Below are positions 10,124 through 21,461 of a DNA stretch of 64,000 nt, piece by piece. Made by a program: the position numbers and the translations under genes. The notes beneath the pieces were generated by a model. That model saw only the letters and a program-made list of their open reading frames with translations. It did not search any database and was not told the origin of the DNA. Source of the DNA: Mesostigma viride. Lineage: Eukaryota; Streptophyta; Mesostigmatophyceae; Mesostigmatales; Mesostigmataceae. Position 1 is the stretch's first letter, and each line of letters begins with the position of its first letter. The DNA lies in contig RPFO01001921.1 of assembly GCA_009746045.1 (NCBI GenBank), positions 1 through 64,000 of the forward strand. The letters run 5' to 3'.

Positions 10124-11093
10124 GCGCAATGCCTAAGTTGTCAAATACTCCGACAATGTCAAAATTGCGAATGATAAAATTACGGACATGTGCACATATA
10201 TGTACTGATTCAATAAAAACTTTCGGCAATTTTGTTCCCGGCATTGATAATCAATAGCTGCTAGCAAGCCAAGGACTTCAAAAGTGGCAATAGATCGATG
10301 TAGGTCGTCGATAAACTTGTCTAGTCGTCATATTTCGGTCGCAAAATTCGTGCGTGGCCTGCAGGCATCGGACAAAGTGCACGCAACAGCAGGAGTCGGT
10401 TGAGTTCGAAGCACGGCAGACACAAAATTTCGGCGCAAAGTCCGTCGGGCGAAAAATTCGCTCGGCTGCCAAATTTTCGGCAAGAATTTCGGCGCAATGT
10501 CCGGTTTTCGGACGATTGAAATTAGCGTTTTTTTCTTGCAAAAATCTACCCCATTCCGCGTGGGACCACCCAAAATGGAAATATGATAAGCGATTACTCA
10601 TCTGGCACTGACGACCCAGAAGGCGGTATTTTCCTACCTGAATTTTCCCAATCCTACAAGTTTGGCCATGCCTGACCTACGAAAATCACGCAAAGTCATT
10701 CTGAGCAAAATTCTGAACCGTTTCTAGCCTCGACACGCAAAATTTCCATGAGAACGGCATGCTGGCAGCCATATCTAGTTACGCGCGCGCGCGAGTGAAA
10801 ATTTCCCGCCAAAGTCACGTGATACCTGCTCAATGCACGTTGTAATTACCAGGCTATGGCGAATATTACCCCCAAACCTATGCATCACCCTCGTCCCTAA
10901 GTGTCCCCGGACCCACCGGACAACTGTCCTCCGTCACAAGTGGCGCGGCGCTCACGGCGCGGCGCGAAATTTGACCGTTTGTCAAACCACCCGACAGGTC
11001 GGGTGGTTTCCCGACTAACTAAGGGTTAAGTATTACTAACATTGGTATGCATTTGCGCTTGTATGGCTTTGTTTTCCTTAAATCTGCTGCCAG
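10124..11093. other. No gene recognised; perfect 12-bp inverted repeat near the end
   Basis: This stretch lacks a convincing ORF. At 10984-11009 the arms AAACCACCCGAC and GTCGGGTGGTTT are separated by two bases, a perfect short hairpin. It lies just downstream of a GCGGCGC-rich run and could be an element terminus or a terminator-like structure. Confidence 0.45.
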
Positions 11094-13908
11094 GGGAAGG
11101 TCTGACCTACGCCATTCGGGATCGGCTGAAGGAGATGAACCTGAACCCGGAGCTGCACATGGAGAAGACCGTGACAACCACCACTGCCATGGATGGCACA
11201 ATCAAGACAACAACCAGGAGGCGGGGGTTGCATCCACCCTGCCAGCTCACCTCGCAAGAGAAGGCTGAAGTTATTGGTGAGTGTTTGCTTTTTTCTCCCA
11301 ACTGTTTTCTAGGTATTTGATTCAAGTGCAATTATTTAGTTTAGCAATGTTTCTTTCTCTGGTTGTGGTTCAGTTTTCCTTTCGCACGTGTTTTGAAAGC
11401 AGCCCCGGTCAGACTTGTTTCCTTTGAGAAGTGCTCAAGTGAGTTCTGAAGTGCCTGCCACCCTACTCATATTCAGTGCAGGACCTCCCTTGTTTTCAGT
11501 GGGGCTCATCAGAGTGGCCACCCTTGAACACATGGCCACTGTCGGTGGATGGTGATGGCATTCTTCTCACATTTTCATTGCAATTGTGTGAACAGTGCAT
11601 ATTGCAGTACAGTAAACGTTCGACTTGTCACTCTCCATGTTGCATCAAGACTTGCCACCGACTTACACTTGTGGGGTTTGACTGTTTTTTTTTTTTTGTC
11701 TCCCACGCAGCCCTGGAGCGCCGAATGAAGGACAGCCTGCCCGACTGCTTCCCGGGTGATATTGTGGGGCTGCTGGCCAATGGCAATTAAGCCAGAAAGA
11801 AAGGCCAAGACTCATGACAAGCTAGAATTGTTTTCGAAGCGCTTACCAGTTTTGCTTAGAGGCCGCCTGCACGCAGACGCAAGAGCTGCCTTTTTGGAAA
11901 CGTCTGCAGCATGGGACTCAATCTTTAGCGGTAGGGTCTTCACTCAGTACGAACTGGACGAGGTAGGTAGGGCTATGTTGAGGTCAATTGTTGCACTTGA
12001 GCGTGTTCTGCCCGCATCCGAAATGTCCAGGTCGGTTCACGCAGCGACACATTTGGCGGGGCAGATTTCAAATGTCGGTCTCCCTGACGGTAGGTCCATG
12101 GCGTGGGGTGAGAGATGCATGAACACTGTCAGCGGTTTCTGGCCACATGTCTGCACTCAATGTTGAGCACTCCATGGGCCAGTCCTTCGTCAACTTCGAG
12201 GTGCTGACGCTGCTATCCTACTTCCAGCATCGAGCCACCGGAGTAAGTTGTTTCTTATTTGAAGGTCTTTACTTCTTTCTTGTGTGTGTACATGATGTAT
12301 AGCACCTTGAGTTTGTAATTCTGCATTTACATGAAGCAATGATGGCTCATTTCATTCAGCATGGAAACTCTCCTTGTGTAAAACTTTGATGTTTCTACTC
12401 ACTCTCATTTTCAAGGAAAGTGCTCTTTAAATTGAATGCCTTCTGTATTTTTGCTTGGTGTGCTTATCATGTTTTTTTCCAATGCAGGTAAAGACCAAGC
12501 ACTATGTGTGGGACCTTCTCACCAATGATCCGTCGCGCACCATCGAGCTGGGCAAGCGCTCGGTGAAAGACGGGTACCGGTTTTCTGAGGACGAGATGAC
12601 GGCGGCAAGGGATTTGCTGGTAGAAGGTGCCCTTCCCAAGGCTGATTACAGCGACCCTGCGAATGGCGACGAGGCCTACTGGTGAGCCTTGTTTTTTGCA
12701 AATGCTACTTACGCCGTCTGCTTTGGTTATTTTAATTCAGTCCTATTGAAAGGCGCCTTGGGATTAGCCATGCAATCATGTTTTACTGTCACAAAGCCAG
12801 CCCTAGTAATTAATATCTAGTTTGTTTGGTTTTACCCATCCGGGTGCCATGATCTTGCCGCCAGTAAAAGCGTCCTGTGTTGTATCTGTTTTTTTTTTTT
12901 TAATAACCAATACTTAATAATAATACTCTTTGCTGGGTTATCGGTGTGCGTTTGTTTGAATGCAGGCGAGATCGCTGTGCTGACACAACGTTCAACGTGA
13001 TTGCATGGGCATCATTAAACCTGACGCCGCTTGTGCCGCAAGGCATTGTAGCGGCGTGTGGGGGCGTGAAGCGCTACGCGGATTCTTTCCACAATTAAGT
13101 CAGGATACACGGGTTCAACTACCGCACAGAGGCTGCGGACCAATCCCAGGGAAAGCGGCACAAGAATGCGGGAGTTGCGGTGCATGGCCCGGGCGGTGTA
13201 GACTTTGGTTTCATCACACACATTCTGAAGGTCAGGTTAGAGTACCCACGAGGGGGCTGGGAATGGCAGCTGTTGTTGAAGGTGGAGCTTTTTGATCGCC
13301 TTCATGTCGCTCACCTGCCCCACGAGAGGTTGGTGGTCATCAGCAGCGCACAGGCCCCCAGGTCGTCGCGCCTTGTGTTGCCAGGTGCAGTGAGCTCAGT
13401 TGGGTATGTCGTCGATGAATGCTATGCTCCCGAAATGGTGGTAATCCCTGCCAAACTGCCATGGAGCATGGCACACCAGGCGCAATCTGCCCTCAGTAAC
13501 CATGTGTATCACAGCGTGGCAGCAGATTTCCCCACCATGCCGCAGTTTGAAGTGATTGAGGAGGGTGAGCCGATGCCACCGCCTAGTGGCAAGAAGAAAG
13601 GCAAGAAGAAGGGGTCCAAGAAGAAGAAGAAGGTGGCAGCGGCAGACGTAGGTGATGGCGACGTGGTGCGCCGCGCTGGCAAGGCACCTGCTCGAGGGCG
13701 CAGCCGCAAGCGTGGTGCTCCCACAGATGCTGGACCTAGCCAGCCCACCGTTGTAATTGAGGAGGTCCCTATGGCAAAGAGGGCCAGTGGAAGGCAACGT
13801 AAAGCTGTGAACTATTGCGACACTAGTGGGGATGACACTATGTCATCAGAAGATGATGTTGATGCAAGCAACCCCTCGGACAGCAGTTCTGAAGAAGATG
13901 ACTTTTGA
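11094..13908 (+). pseudogene. CACTA/EnSpm-like (TNP2-type) transposase, decayed C-terminal part
   Basis: Exon-like blocks are at 11094-11276, 11711-~11780, ~11780-12242, 12488-12681 and 12966-13908, with good GT-AG borders (GTGAGT, GTAAGT, GTGAGC). The middle block (CFPGDIVGLL, then HDKLELFSKRLPVLL, LERVLPASEMSRSVHAATHL, AWGERCMN) resembles the region of plant TNP2 proteins covered by DUF4218. The last block (HGFNYRTEAADQ, KRHKNAGVAV, a DFG-like stretch, LLLKVELFD) resembles DUF4216. It ends in a Lys-rich, then Ser/Asp/Glu-rich tail. There is a frameshift near 11780 and an in-frame TAA at 13096, so it is probably dead. Family assignment is from remembered motif order and is moderately secure. 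Confidence 0.6.
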
Positions 13909-14079
13909 TTTAATTTGGGCATGACAGCATTGTTTATGGAATGATGTGCTGTTTTATATTGTATAACAACCCTATATTGCACCTTTGTGCACCCTATAAT
14001 GCATATCAAAGTGGTGTTGAGTTTTTTTTCACGTTAAGGACTTAATGAAATAAAGCTCATGATTTTTCTCGTGTTACAC

Positions 14080-14400
14080 TCTTGGTGAGAAATTTCTCAC
14101 CACGTTGGCTTGTGATTTTTCTCGTGTTAGTGATTTTTCTCGTGTTGGTGAGAAACTTCTCAATTTTCTCAATTTTCTCACTTTTTCTCACTTTTTCTCA
14201 CCCATTCTCACCTTTTTTCTCACTTTAGGGTTTTTTCTCACCCCAATCTCACCAAAACCCCCTTTTTCTCACCAAAATCTCACCCTGGTGAGATTTTTTG
14301 CCTAGCGTTTGCGGAAAAAAATTGAGATTTTTCTCAATTTTCTCAAAAAGTTCTCACAAAGGGTGAGAAAATTGAGGGTTTTGAGAAAATTCTCAGAATC
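14080..14400. repeat. TTCTCA-rich low-complexity stretch on both strands
   Basis: More than 25 copies of TTCTCA or its complement TGAGAA occur with short T/A/C spacers. 14080-14290 is mostly in one orientation, with both orientations mixed at the two ends. One palindromic pair is GGTGAGAAATTTCTCACC at 14089-14106. Nothing codes here. Confidence 0.8.
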
Positions 14401-14402
14401 TG

Positions 14403-14751
14403 AGTTCCTAGTGTCAAGAACCAGCTTCTTACCCTCATGGGCCTGGTAGGTGAGGTAGAACTGCGTGGGTGCCACCGCCTTCCCCACTCACGGGACAAGG
14501 CGGCTCCCCCACCAGTCCTACTCACCTTCCCCTCCCCTGAGGATAAGCAGCGGTTCCTCTCTCGTCGCAAGCGGTTGCACGACCTCACCTGGACGCTGGA
14601 TGACGACCTCACCCCCGCTCAGCAACAGCAGCGACGCGACCTGTGGCCGGAATACCTCCGCCATAAGCAGGACCCCCAGAAGCCCAAGGTGTACTGGAGG
14701 GGCGGGGACCTGATGATCAACCACAAGATGTGGACGCCCCCAGCGGGCTAG
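14403..14751 (+). pseudogene. LINE ORF1 C-terminal fragment
   Basis: The frame encodes VLLTFPSPEDKQRFLSRRKR, then LDDDLTPAQQQQRRDLWPEY and KVYWRGGDLMINHKMW. This is the C-terminal part of an L1-type ORF1 nucleic-acid-binding protein, whose family has a similar ..DLTP.Q...R..LWP pattern. The same motifs recur at 27200-27480 and, less closely, at 34300-34700 on the minus strand. Only the end of the protein is present. Confidence 0.65.
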
Positions 14752-15178
14752 AATAGCAATAGCCCTAGCTTGTAACCATTGGCGTCACTGCCGCTAAGGC
14801 AGCCATGCCTAGAATGTTGCCTAGCTGTGCCAACACACCTAGTCACGTGCCGCCAACGCACATTACACACCCAGCCATAGCCTCAGCCTAGTCCTAGTAC
14901 AGCCATGCTACGCCCTGGCTATGTTCAGATTACCTGCCCACGCTCCTTGCTATGATATGCTCACATGGGTCTTATTGCACCCACAGTTTGCCGGATCGTT
15001 AGCCTGTCCTTTTAGCTAGCCGCGCCCGATTGCAGCTGTGGCATGCCTTTGGCATGAAGGAGACTGGGGGTCTCTGCCAGGTTTCTCCTGTAGTGCACAC
15101 ACAGGGATTAAAAGCACTTCGGTGCTCCGTGACTCCCCAACGGGAGCACGAGTTTAATTAATTAATTAATTAATTAAC
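14752..15178 (+). mobile_element. LINE 3' UTR with stem-loop and (TTAA) tail
   Basis: The ORF1 fragment is followed by ~360 bp without coding content. Then comes a hairpin (GTGCTCCGTGACTCCCC, AAC, GGGAGCACGAG) at ~15121-15152 and a (TTAA)n tail to ~15178. The same 3' end recurs at 57276-57340. Target-primed retrotransposition with a microsatellite tail is a known LINE feature; placing it here is inference. Confidence 0.7.
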
Positions 15179-15710
15179 TAGTAGAACAACCCGGCCGCGA
15201 CCTCCGTGATGGTTGCGAGATTGTTTTCATGGGTCGAGGCGAGATAGGCATACAAGTTAAGCCTTTTTGGATTTGTCTCGAGGACAGTCGTCGCAGGGAC
15301 TACCAGTATGGTAGATTTGCCTGGGCGCTGTCGGTAGCTTAGGGTGAGAGCGGTTGGCTGGGTGTTGGCATACGTCCGGACAAGGCCAACTTCCGTAAGG
15401 AGAGCGGGTAGCGGATGTTCATGGTATTGGACATGCCGGACTTGCTTGCTGAGTCGAAGCTAGGCAGGCCAGGGGCTGGAATTAGCCAGTCTTTCTTGTT
15501 GATGAACATTGGTTTTGGCTAAAATGTATTCTCAATTTTATTTGTGAATAACAAAATCTTGTTAAGCGTTATGTCATAAAGGTCGGTAGGAACTGCTCTT
15601 GGGCAATGGGTGGCTGCCAGTGGGGCAGAGCCCACACATCATCTTCCGTGAAAAGGGAGGCCTACTGAGCTTGGCTGATCTAGTTGTTTGACTATGCTAG
15701 GGAGGCATTA
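15179..15710. other. No recognised gene, between two LINE fragments
   Basis: There is no long ORF and no match to other repeats in the window that I can see. It is probably remnant LINE or intergenic DNA. Confidence 0.3.
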
Positions 15711-15870
15711 ATTAATTAATTAATTAATAGACACGTGACTGCGTCACGTGAGCATAAGTCCTCAGTGGGAGGGGAACATGGGATGGAATGGATGGTATAA
15801 GCTATCTAGGTCCTAGTTACAGGGGTGTGGGCACCGCGGCCCGAATCGCTATGAATGCCATACTTGGTCA
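15711..15870 (-). mobile_element. LINE 3' end, reverse orientation, with CACGTGAC hairpin
   Basis: An (ATTA)n tract at 15711-15728 is followed by CACGTGAC, three bases, GTCACGTG, then ~130 bp ending near GAATGCCATAC. The reverse complement of this block is at 28385-28545, where the hairpin is followed by the tail. So this is a minus-strand copy of that 3' end. Confidence 0.75.
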
Positions 15871-15879
15871 CACGCTAGG

Positions 15880-16780
15880 GAGGCATAGAGCCATGTTATT
15901 TGGTTCCCTGAATTTATAATTGGTCTTTGCCCGCATGGTAATTGCAGTGGATATGCATTTAGACCGCGCACGGGGCCACTAAGGGGGGAGGCTTCGGCAC
16001 GGTAGGCGACAAGACGCGGTGGCAGAAGATTGTCAAGGCTCACACGCGCCAGACCCTGTGGGCAAGCCACCTCCGTCCCCCCAAGAGGAGGAGGCGTTTT
16101 GATGAGTAGTGTAGTTAGGATTTTTCTAGACTAGATAGATTAGCGTTAGGTTAGTTAGTTCGTATAGTAGTCAGTTCGTTTATGTATTTATGTATTCGTA
16201 GTTAGTTCGATTACACCCCCCCCCTCCCCCCACGTTTAAGATTGGGGTCCGACCAATCCAGGGCTCGTGATCTTAAGGGGAGGTGGCACCCCAAAACCCT
16301 TAAAAATTGACCTATGCTAATATCACTTGAAATTCATTTGCACAATGCTAAGTTATGATTGTGGGCACTAAATAACATCTCTAGTGAGTTGTCCATGCAC
16401 TTGTTGGGGGTACTACCCCCATATATACGCCAATACAGCAGTTGATGGCTGACGTAGTGGTCCCAGCGCAGTTTGAAAATCGCATTCACTCCCTCTCTCT
16501 TGCTTGGACTGCTATGCAGGACAAGAGGAGGTGGAAAACCATTGTCCAGGCTCATACGCCCGCCCCTGTGGGCAAGCCCCCCCCCCCCAAGCGGAAGGGG
16601 CGCTTTGCTGAGTAGAATAAGTAGGGTTTTCTAGATTAGATTAGCTTAGAGTTAGATTAGTTCGGTTTCGCGGCTTTGCCCCCCCCCCTCCATCCATCCA
16701 CGGGAATGTGTGCTACATGATCTCCCAACGGAGTCATGTTATAATTATAATTTAATTTAATTTAATACGCTGGCCAATAA
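15880..16780 (+). mobile_element. Two LINE ORF C-termini and 3' ends in tandem
   Basis: Two related coding ends are present. One at ~15990-16107 encodes TRWQKIVKAHT and ends PKRRRRFDE before a TAG. The other at ~16516-16613 encodes KRRWKTIVQAHTPAPVGKP and ends PKRKGRFAE before a TAG. Both are followed by TTAGGATTTTCTAGA-like 3' UTR. The second ends with GATCTCCCAACGGAGTCATG and a (TTTAA) tail at 16740-16768. These are truncated LINE copies. Confidence 0.55.
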
Positions 16781-17540
16781 TGCGCTATGAATAGCAAAAG
16801 ACACTAATTCGGGCTAGGTACGCCCCAGCCAATGCACACATTTATTTGCAAAACTGTCTGCAGCGTTTTTAGTTGCCTGAGTTTGTAGCTTGCTGAGCTA
16901 TTTACATCATGGAAAGGGCAAAACCTCGAACAGTTATTAATTTCCCCGCAAAACGACCCTTTTTTTACTGGACATTGGGAATAACTTTTATAAACACGTC
17001 AAAAAAATATTTTTTTCTGCAGCGAAAATCCGTCTAACAGGGGGACAACTGTCTTCCAAGTCCCAGGTCATTCCGAAAAGTCTAGCTCAAGTTATAAAGT
17101 TAAACGTGCTAAAACCTGAACATAAGCTAAAGGAGGTTTTTCTTTGTACAAGGCCAGTTAGGCATGATGTTTTCCATCCAAAAAGCCTGAAAGCATGCCC
17201 TACTCGATCACAAAACATAAACAAACAGCTAGGCACCTCATCTGCCCTCACCTGCCCTCATCGGCATGGCCAACCTTGCCAGCCCAAGCATAGCAACATG
17301 ATCGTCAGGCATACATGCCAAGAGAGCATACACAATAGTCAACCCAAGGTTACCTTGTAAACTTCATGATTAGAACTCAGCAAATCTATCAAGGAGACAA
17401 CCAGCGCAGGCCAGAAATCGGGAGAATCCGGACCATGGTAGCTCGAGCCTGCCGTTATCTTGTCCGCGTGTTCGAGTCGTTCAGGATGATGAATATGAAC
17501 CTCAGCAAATCTATGACCAAAAGCACATATAAATAACTCT
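16781..17540. other. No gene; contains one copy of a ~110-bp dispersed repeat
   Basis: 17388-17498 (starting TCAAGGAGACAACCAGCGCA) is nearly identical to 24378-24489. Its first ~45 bp also appear in reverse at 47550-47597. The start of the block behaves like a shared element terminus. The rest has nothing recognised. Confidence 0.6.
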
Positions 17541-18960
17541 AGCACACTGATGACGACACATGCTCAAGGTTTGGGGTCACTGTGACACGCACTGATGGGT
17601 TCCTTAGACGACCACCTGACAGGCGCTAAGGACCACTCAGTAACCAATTAAGTAAACACAATTACACTTTACATGCCATCCAACATGCATCAAATACATG
17701 CTGAATATGTTATGAAGTACAAAGGGGTGGCCACACACCTCATACACCTTCACCCTCCCTCGAGCATGGCCAGATATATAAGCATGTGAATAGCAATAAT
17801 GATGATGGCACTAAAATGCCTAACCAGCATTATCTATGTTTCTCCCAGGTTAGAGTGTAAGGTTTATGCCAACCAAGCTAATCAACACAGCAACAAGTCC
17901 TTCACTGCCCTACCTGAGATGGGCAACAAACTGGAACTATGGAGGGCAAGGAACCGAGGAGATCATGGCATACAAAGCTTGCATGCAGTCAACCATGTCA
18001 ACCATATTGGTTGGCTCAGCACATCGCAGTCTTTTCACATCATCATATCAAGGGAAAGCTCAAATAAACCAATGGTGGCAGCTATCTACATGCAGTCACA
18101 CAAATGCAATATCTCCAACATGATCGTCAATAAAACACTTCCTCCCCTGCACGATAAAATGGAAAGAAACCATTGGCGGCCCTCCAGCGCATGAGCGCTG
18201 TGATGCCACTGCGAAGAGAGGGTGCGTCACTCTCACACAACAAGAAGCGTCCATACGCACACCATCCTTGCCAGAACACGTTTTATGAAATACCTTCAAC
18301 CTTCCCGAGAAGCTATAGGCTTCGACTGAAGCGGCCCTGACCACGACATCAACGAAAACAATCTAAAGCTGCCAGGTATTCGGCAAGCAACGGCGAGCTA
18401 GCTGGCGGAAACTGCCCAAAAAGAATGCAAAAACCTTCGAACGATGAGCTCATAGAAGAAAGAACTGATAGCACATAACATTCGCGACAAATCTATACAT
18501 TGCCCTCGCAGATCCCTCGCTCAGGCGCGCAACAACGGCCGTTCTTCCATGGAAGGTTCCGACATGCACTGCGCAGGCCTGAAGAATTACTTACCGAGAA
18601 TGGCCGAAAATGTAGCAAAAAGCACCAGTTCGGTTTGGAATTCAATGCTACCGATATTAATGCATCCTTCACGGTCAAAAAGCCCCCCAAAACTGCGAAT
18701 TTACTGCCGCTATCACGAATTCTATTTTATTCCGCGCGACCAAAAAATGCAGTTTAGCCCCCATGCCGATGGCAGTAAAAGAAAGCAGCGATATTGTAAA
18801 CCAGCTACTTGCCGCCACAGTCCAACATCATTAAATCATCGTCTTCAACATTCGAACAATTTTTTTGCATTTCTCTAGCCCTACATTGCTCGTTTCGCCT
18901 AAACGCAGTCGCCATGGCCACTTCCGCAAGGGGTGCGCGCACCGTGCACCCACTTTTTTC
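17541..18960 (+). mobile_element. 1.4-kb dispersed repeat, copy 1
   Basis: This block is the inverted relative of 41700-43130. Matches include the termini (GCGCGCACCGTGCA near 18940; TGCACGGTGCGCGC near 41707), a translated stretch KDALISVALNSKPNWCF versus KQALISVASNSKPSWCF, and the GTGGTCCTTAGCGCC segment. No intact transposase is seen. It is probably a non-autonomous DNA element, since copy 2 abuts TTAAGGGGACG-type terminal sequence. Confidence 0.7.
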
Positions 18961-19064
18961 CGGTGAAATGGGTGTTAGTTTATTTCCATATAACAGTTAA
19001 GGTGACCCAGGTATGCCAAAAATAGCCTGAAATGCCTAGTTTTGCCTAAATTGGGGTGCCCGCA

Positions 19065-20622
19065 TTAATAAGGCGCGCCCTGCGACCAAGGTAGCCATTG
19101 TACTGTAGATATATCGTCATCCGGCATACGTGTAAAGACCTGGTTCATGCCCATGAGTGCATGGAAGACTTCCAGGGGGCTGGGGGTGTCATTGTTAGGG
19201 CCCGGGTCCCATACTTTGTGTTGTTCCGTCGCCAGGAGCCAGTAACGACGCATAGCCAGGTTCCAAGAGGAGATAAACCGGCGGACCACGGCACCTCTCG
19301 TGTACGCGGCACGTAACGTGAATACGGTCTCGTTGCGAACTTGCCATATGGTGTGAAGCATCGTCGTGCGTAGCCATATCCATGCCATCTGGTTGGCTGT
19401 GAGGCTCGCGTCCCGTAATCCCGTGATGCCGAAAATAACCGTAGATAGTGTGACGGTGGTGGGGGGAGCTGTAATAGCCATCCACTTGGCCCATATACCC
19501 AGCAGCCATTGCCAAACCCCGGCGAGTTGGCGGTCCAGAAATCTGTGCTCAATTGTTTCATCTGGAAAGTTGCATAAGCACGCCGCCGCGTGGGAGTACC
19601 GGTGGTGCAATTGGGAATTGACCCCGATGGCCCGATGCATAAGCATGAGGTGCTGGACGTCGGTGGCCCGTTTGTCAACCAATGGGTGATCAACTGCCAA
19701 GGTAATGTTCTTGATCCAGGTGTAGCCCGGCCACTCGGGGTGCCAGCGGAGGCGACCCGGGTGCATCCTATGATTTTTATGTAGAAGTAGCCGGTATCCC
19801 CAGTCTGCCGTGTACTCGAAAAGGCACTTCGTCATGGGGGTGCCGCCAGATGTGAGGACCCACCCAAATTCTAGCGGGTCTAGAGCAAGCGTGTCCAGTC
19901 GCCCTTTGCCAACATGTAGCCATGTGGTGTCGCGTATCACTGTGGTGGGGTCCAAGGGTAACATGCACGCCTGTGACAGTGACCACGGGACCACTCGAAT
20001 GCGGTGACATTGAAATGCTGGAATGTAGGCGTACGATGTAATCAATTTGCCGAGAAGTCCTTGACCGTCGGGTGTCTCCTGGAGCAATTGTATGGTAACG
20101 CCCGTCGACGCGACCGCCGGCAACGATGCAGCCCTTATGTATGGGCGTGTCGCGATCCGGGTAATAGCTCACCCATTCCCCGACTTGTAGGGGTTTGCGT
20201 GGGGTTGTCATGAGGGTATGCCATCCTGCGGGAATTGCTTGTAGAAGGTTGTCCCAAGCTGGTCGGCTGGGCATGTTTGCGATCCACGCACTGATTTCCG
20301 TGTATGTTAGGAGGCGATATCGGTCACCGTCAGCCGCGTATAAATCGATGATTCGCGTAACCGGCGGGTTGGCCGTCAAAAAGCCCTCATATGGGTTGCG
20401 GCCGCTTAAAACACCAAACACATTATGCTCACTATCGCGCAGCAAATCATTGAAATATAATGGTTGGCGTGCCACCTCTTCCCGCGTGGTAGGGTGAGCA
20501 ATTCTGTCCGGTTTTAGGTTCTTATAACCTTTCCACATACGTGCCCAGTACCATGATAAGCCTTTATACGAAGTGAGCGCACATGTAAGTATTGCTGCCC
20601 CCAAGTGCCATGATGTACCCAC
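19065..20622 (-). pseudogene. LINE ORF2 C-terminal region (zf-RVT-like), frameshifted
   Basis: Two overlapping minus-strand frames form one protein end. 20622-~20110 includes DLLRDSEHNVFGVLSGRNPY. 20123-19065 includes HHRYSHAAACLCNFPDETIEHRFL, the string VWQWLLGIWAKW and IWQVRNETVF. The C..C..E..H.F....VW....W and W..RNE pattern matches the zinc-binding domain after LINE reverse transcriptases. A frame change near 20110 separates the pieces, and no polymerase domain is present. It is a 5'-truncated relic or a captured piece. Confidence 0.6.
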
Positions 20623-20624
20623 TT

Positions 20625-20965
20625 TTCACGGTACGGCTGGTACCGCGAATTTTTTGGCGCGGAAAATATTCGGCGCGCCACGTCCCCTTAAATAATCTTA
20701 ATACTGTGATTCGATTCTACTAAGTTCTACTACATTCTACTACAATTATACTACTAGTAGAGGTCAAATCCAGGGGCTCATGATCTTAAACCTGAGAATC
20801 TTAAACGTGGGAGGGGGGGTGTACGCGGCTCCCTCCACTCCACCATCCATCAAGGAATGCTACTGTAATCTCCTCACGGAGGCATGTTATACTTTAATTA
20901 AGGGGACGCGGCGCGCCGAATTTTTTCCGCGCCACAAATTTCGCGGTACCAGCATGGCACCAGCC
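20625..20965. mobile_element. Inverted-repeat element around a LINE-type 3' tail
   Basis: Arms at ~20630-20695 and ~20893-20958 are reverse complements (GGCGCGCCGAATTTTTTCC on the right side and its relative on the left). Each inner edge reads TTAAGGGGACG. A related terminus occurs at 41633-41690. Between the arms, 20855-20895 has the LINE-like string ATCTCCTCACGGAGGCATG followed by TTTAATTA. Confidence 0.6.
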
Positions 20966-21461
20966 GTAAGGTACCAACTGTCCGCTATTTGTAGCGGTTA
21001 GTTGGTACTGTCCGCAAATATCTGCAAATATCAGTCAGCACGGTTAAAGATTACCGACCTACTGTGAGTACAGTACTGCAGGGCTACTCGGCAACATAAA
21101 ATAAAGTTGGCGGGAGAATCTCGACTGTAAGATTTTGCCGTCCACTATCTTACGCCTTCGTACTGTTAGCGGAACGCGCCGTATGCCTCCGTCCACGGCG
21201 ATTTGAGCCCAACCTTTTTTAAATAAAAGTTCGTATGAACCGGGCCTGTCGGTTCACCCTGTCGGTTCACCGGCGCGGGAATCAACTCAACTCAACTGAA
21301 CTCAACTCATGAACCGGGCCTGAGGACATTTGGTTTTTGGACACTGGATCCTGACTGGATCCTGACTGGATCCTGACTGGATCCTGACTTGGATGGGCAA
21401 CAGTCGGGAAGAAATCGCACGAGGGAAGGGCAATTGAACATTCTCACTTGCTTTTTTCTCC
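20966..21461 (+). promoter_or_regulatory. Upstream region of the nitrate transporter
   Basis: Contains two ATGAACCGGGCCTG copies (21235-21248 and 21308-21321) flanking ~60 bp. Inside is GGTTCACCGGCGCGGGAAT plus AACTCAACTCAACT, which is also found at 58506-58540 between the kinase and LOV genes. An 11-bp repeat (CTGGATCCTGA) is present four times at 21344-21388, probably in the 5' UTR. No TATA box is obvious. Promoter function is inferred from position only. Confidence 0.4.
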
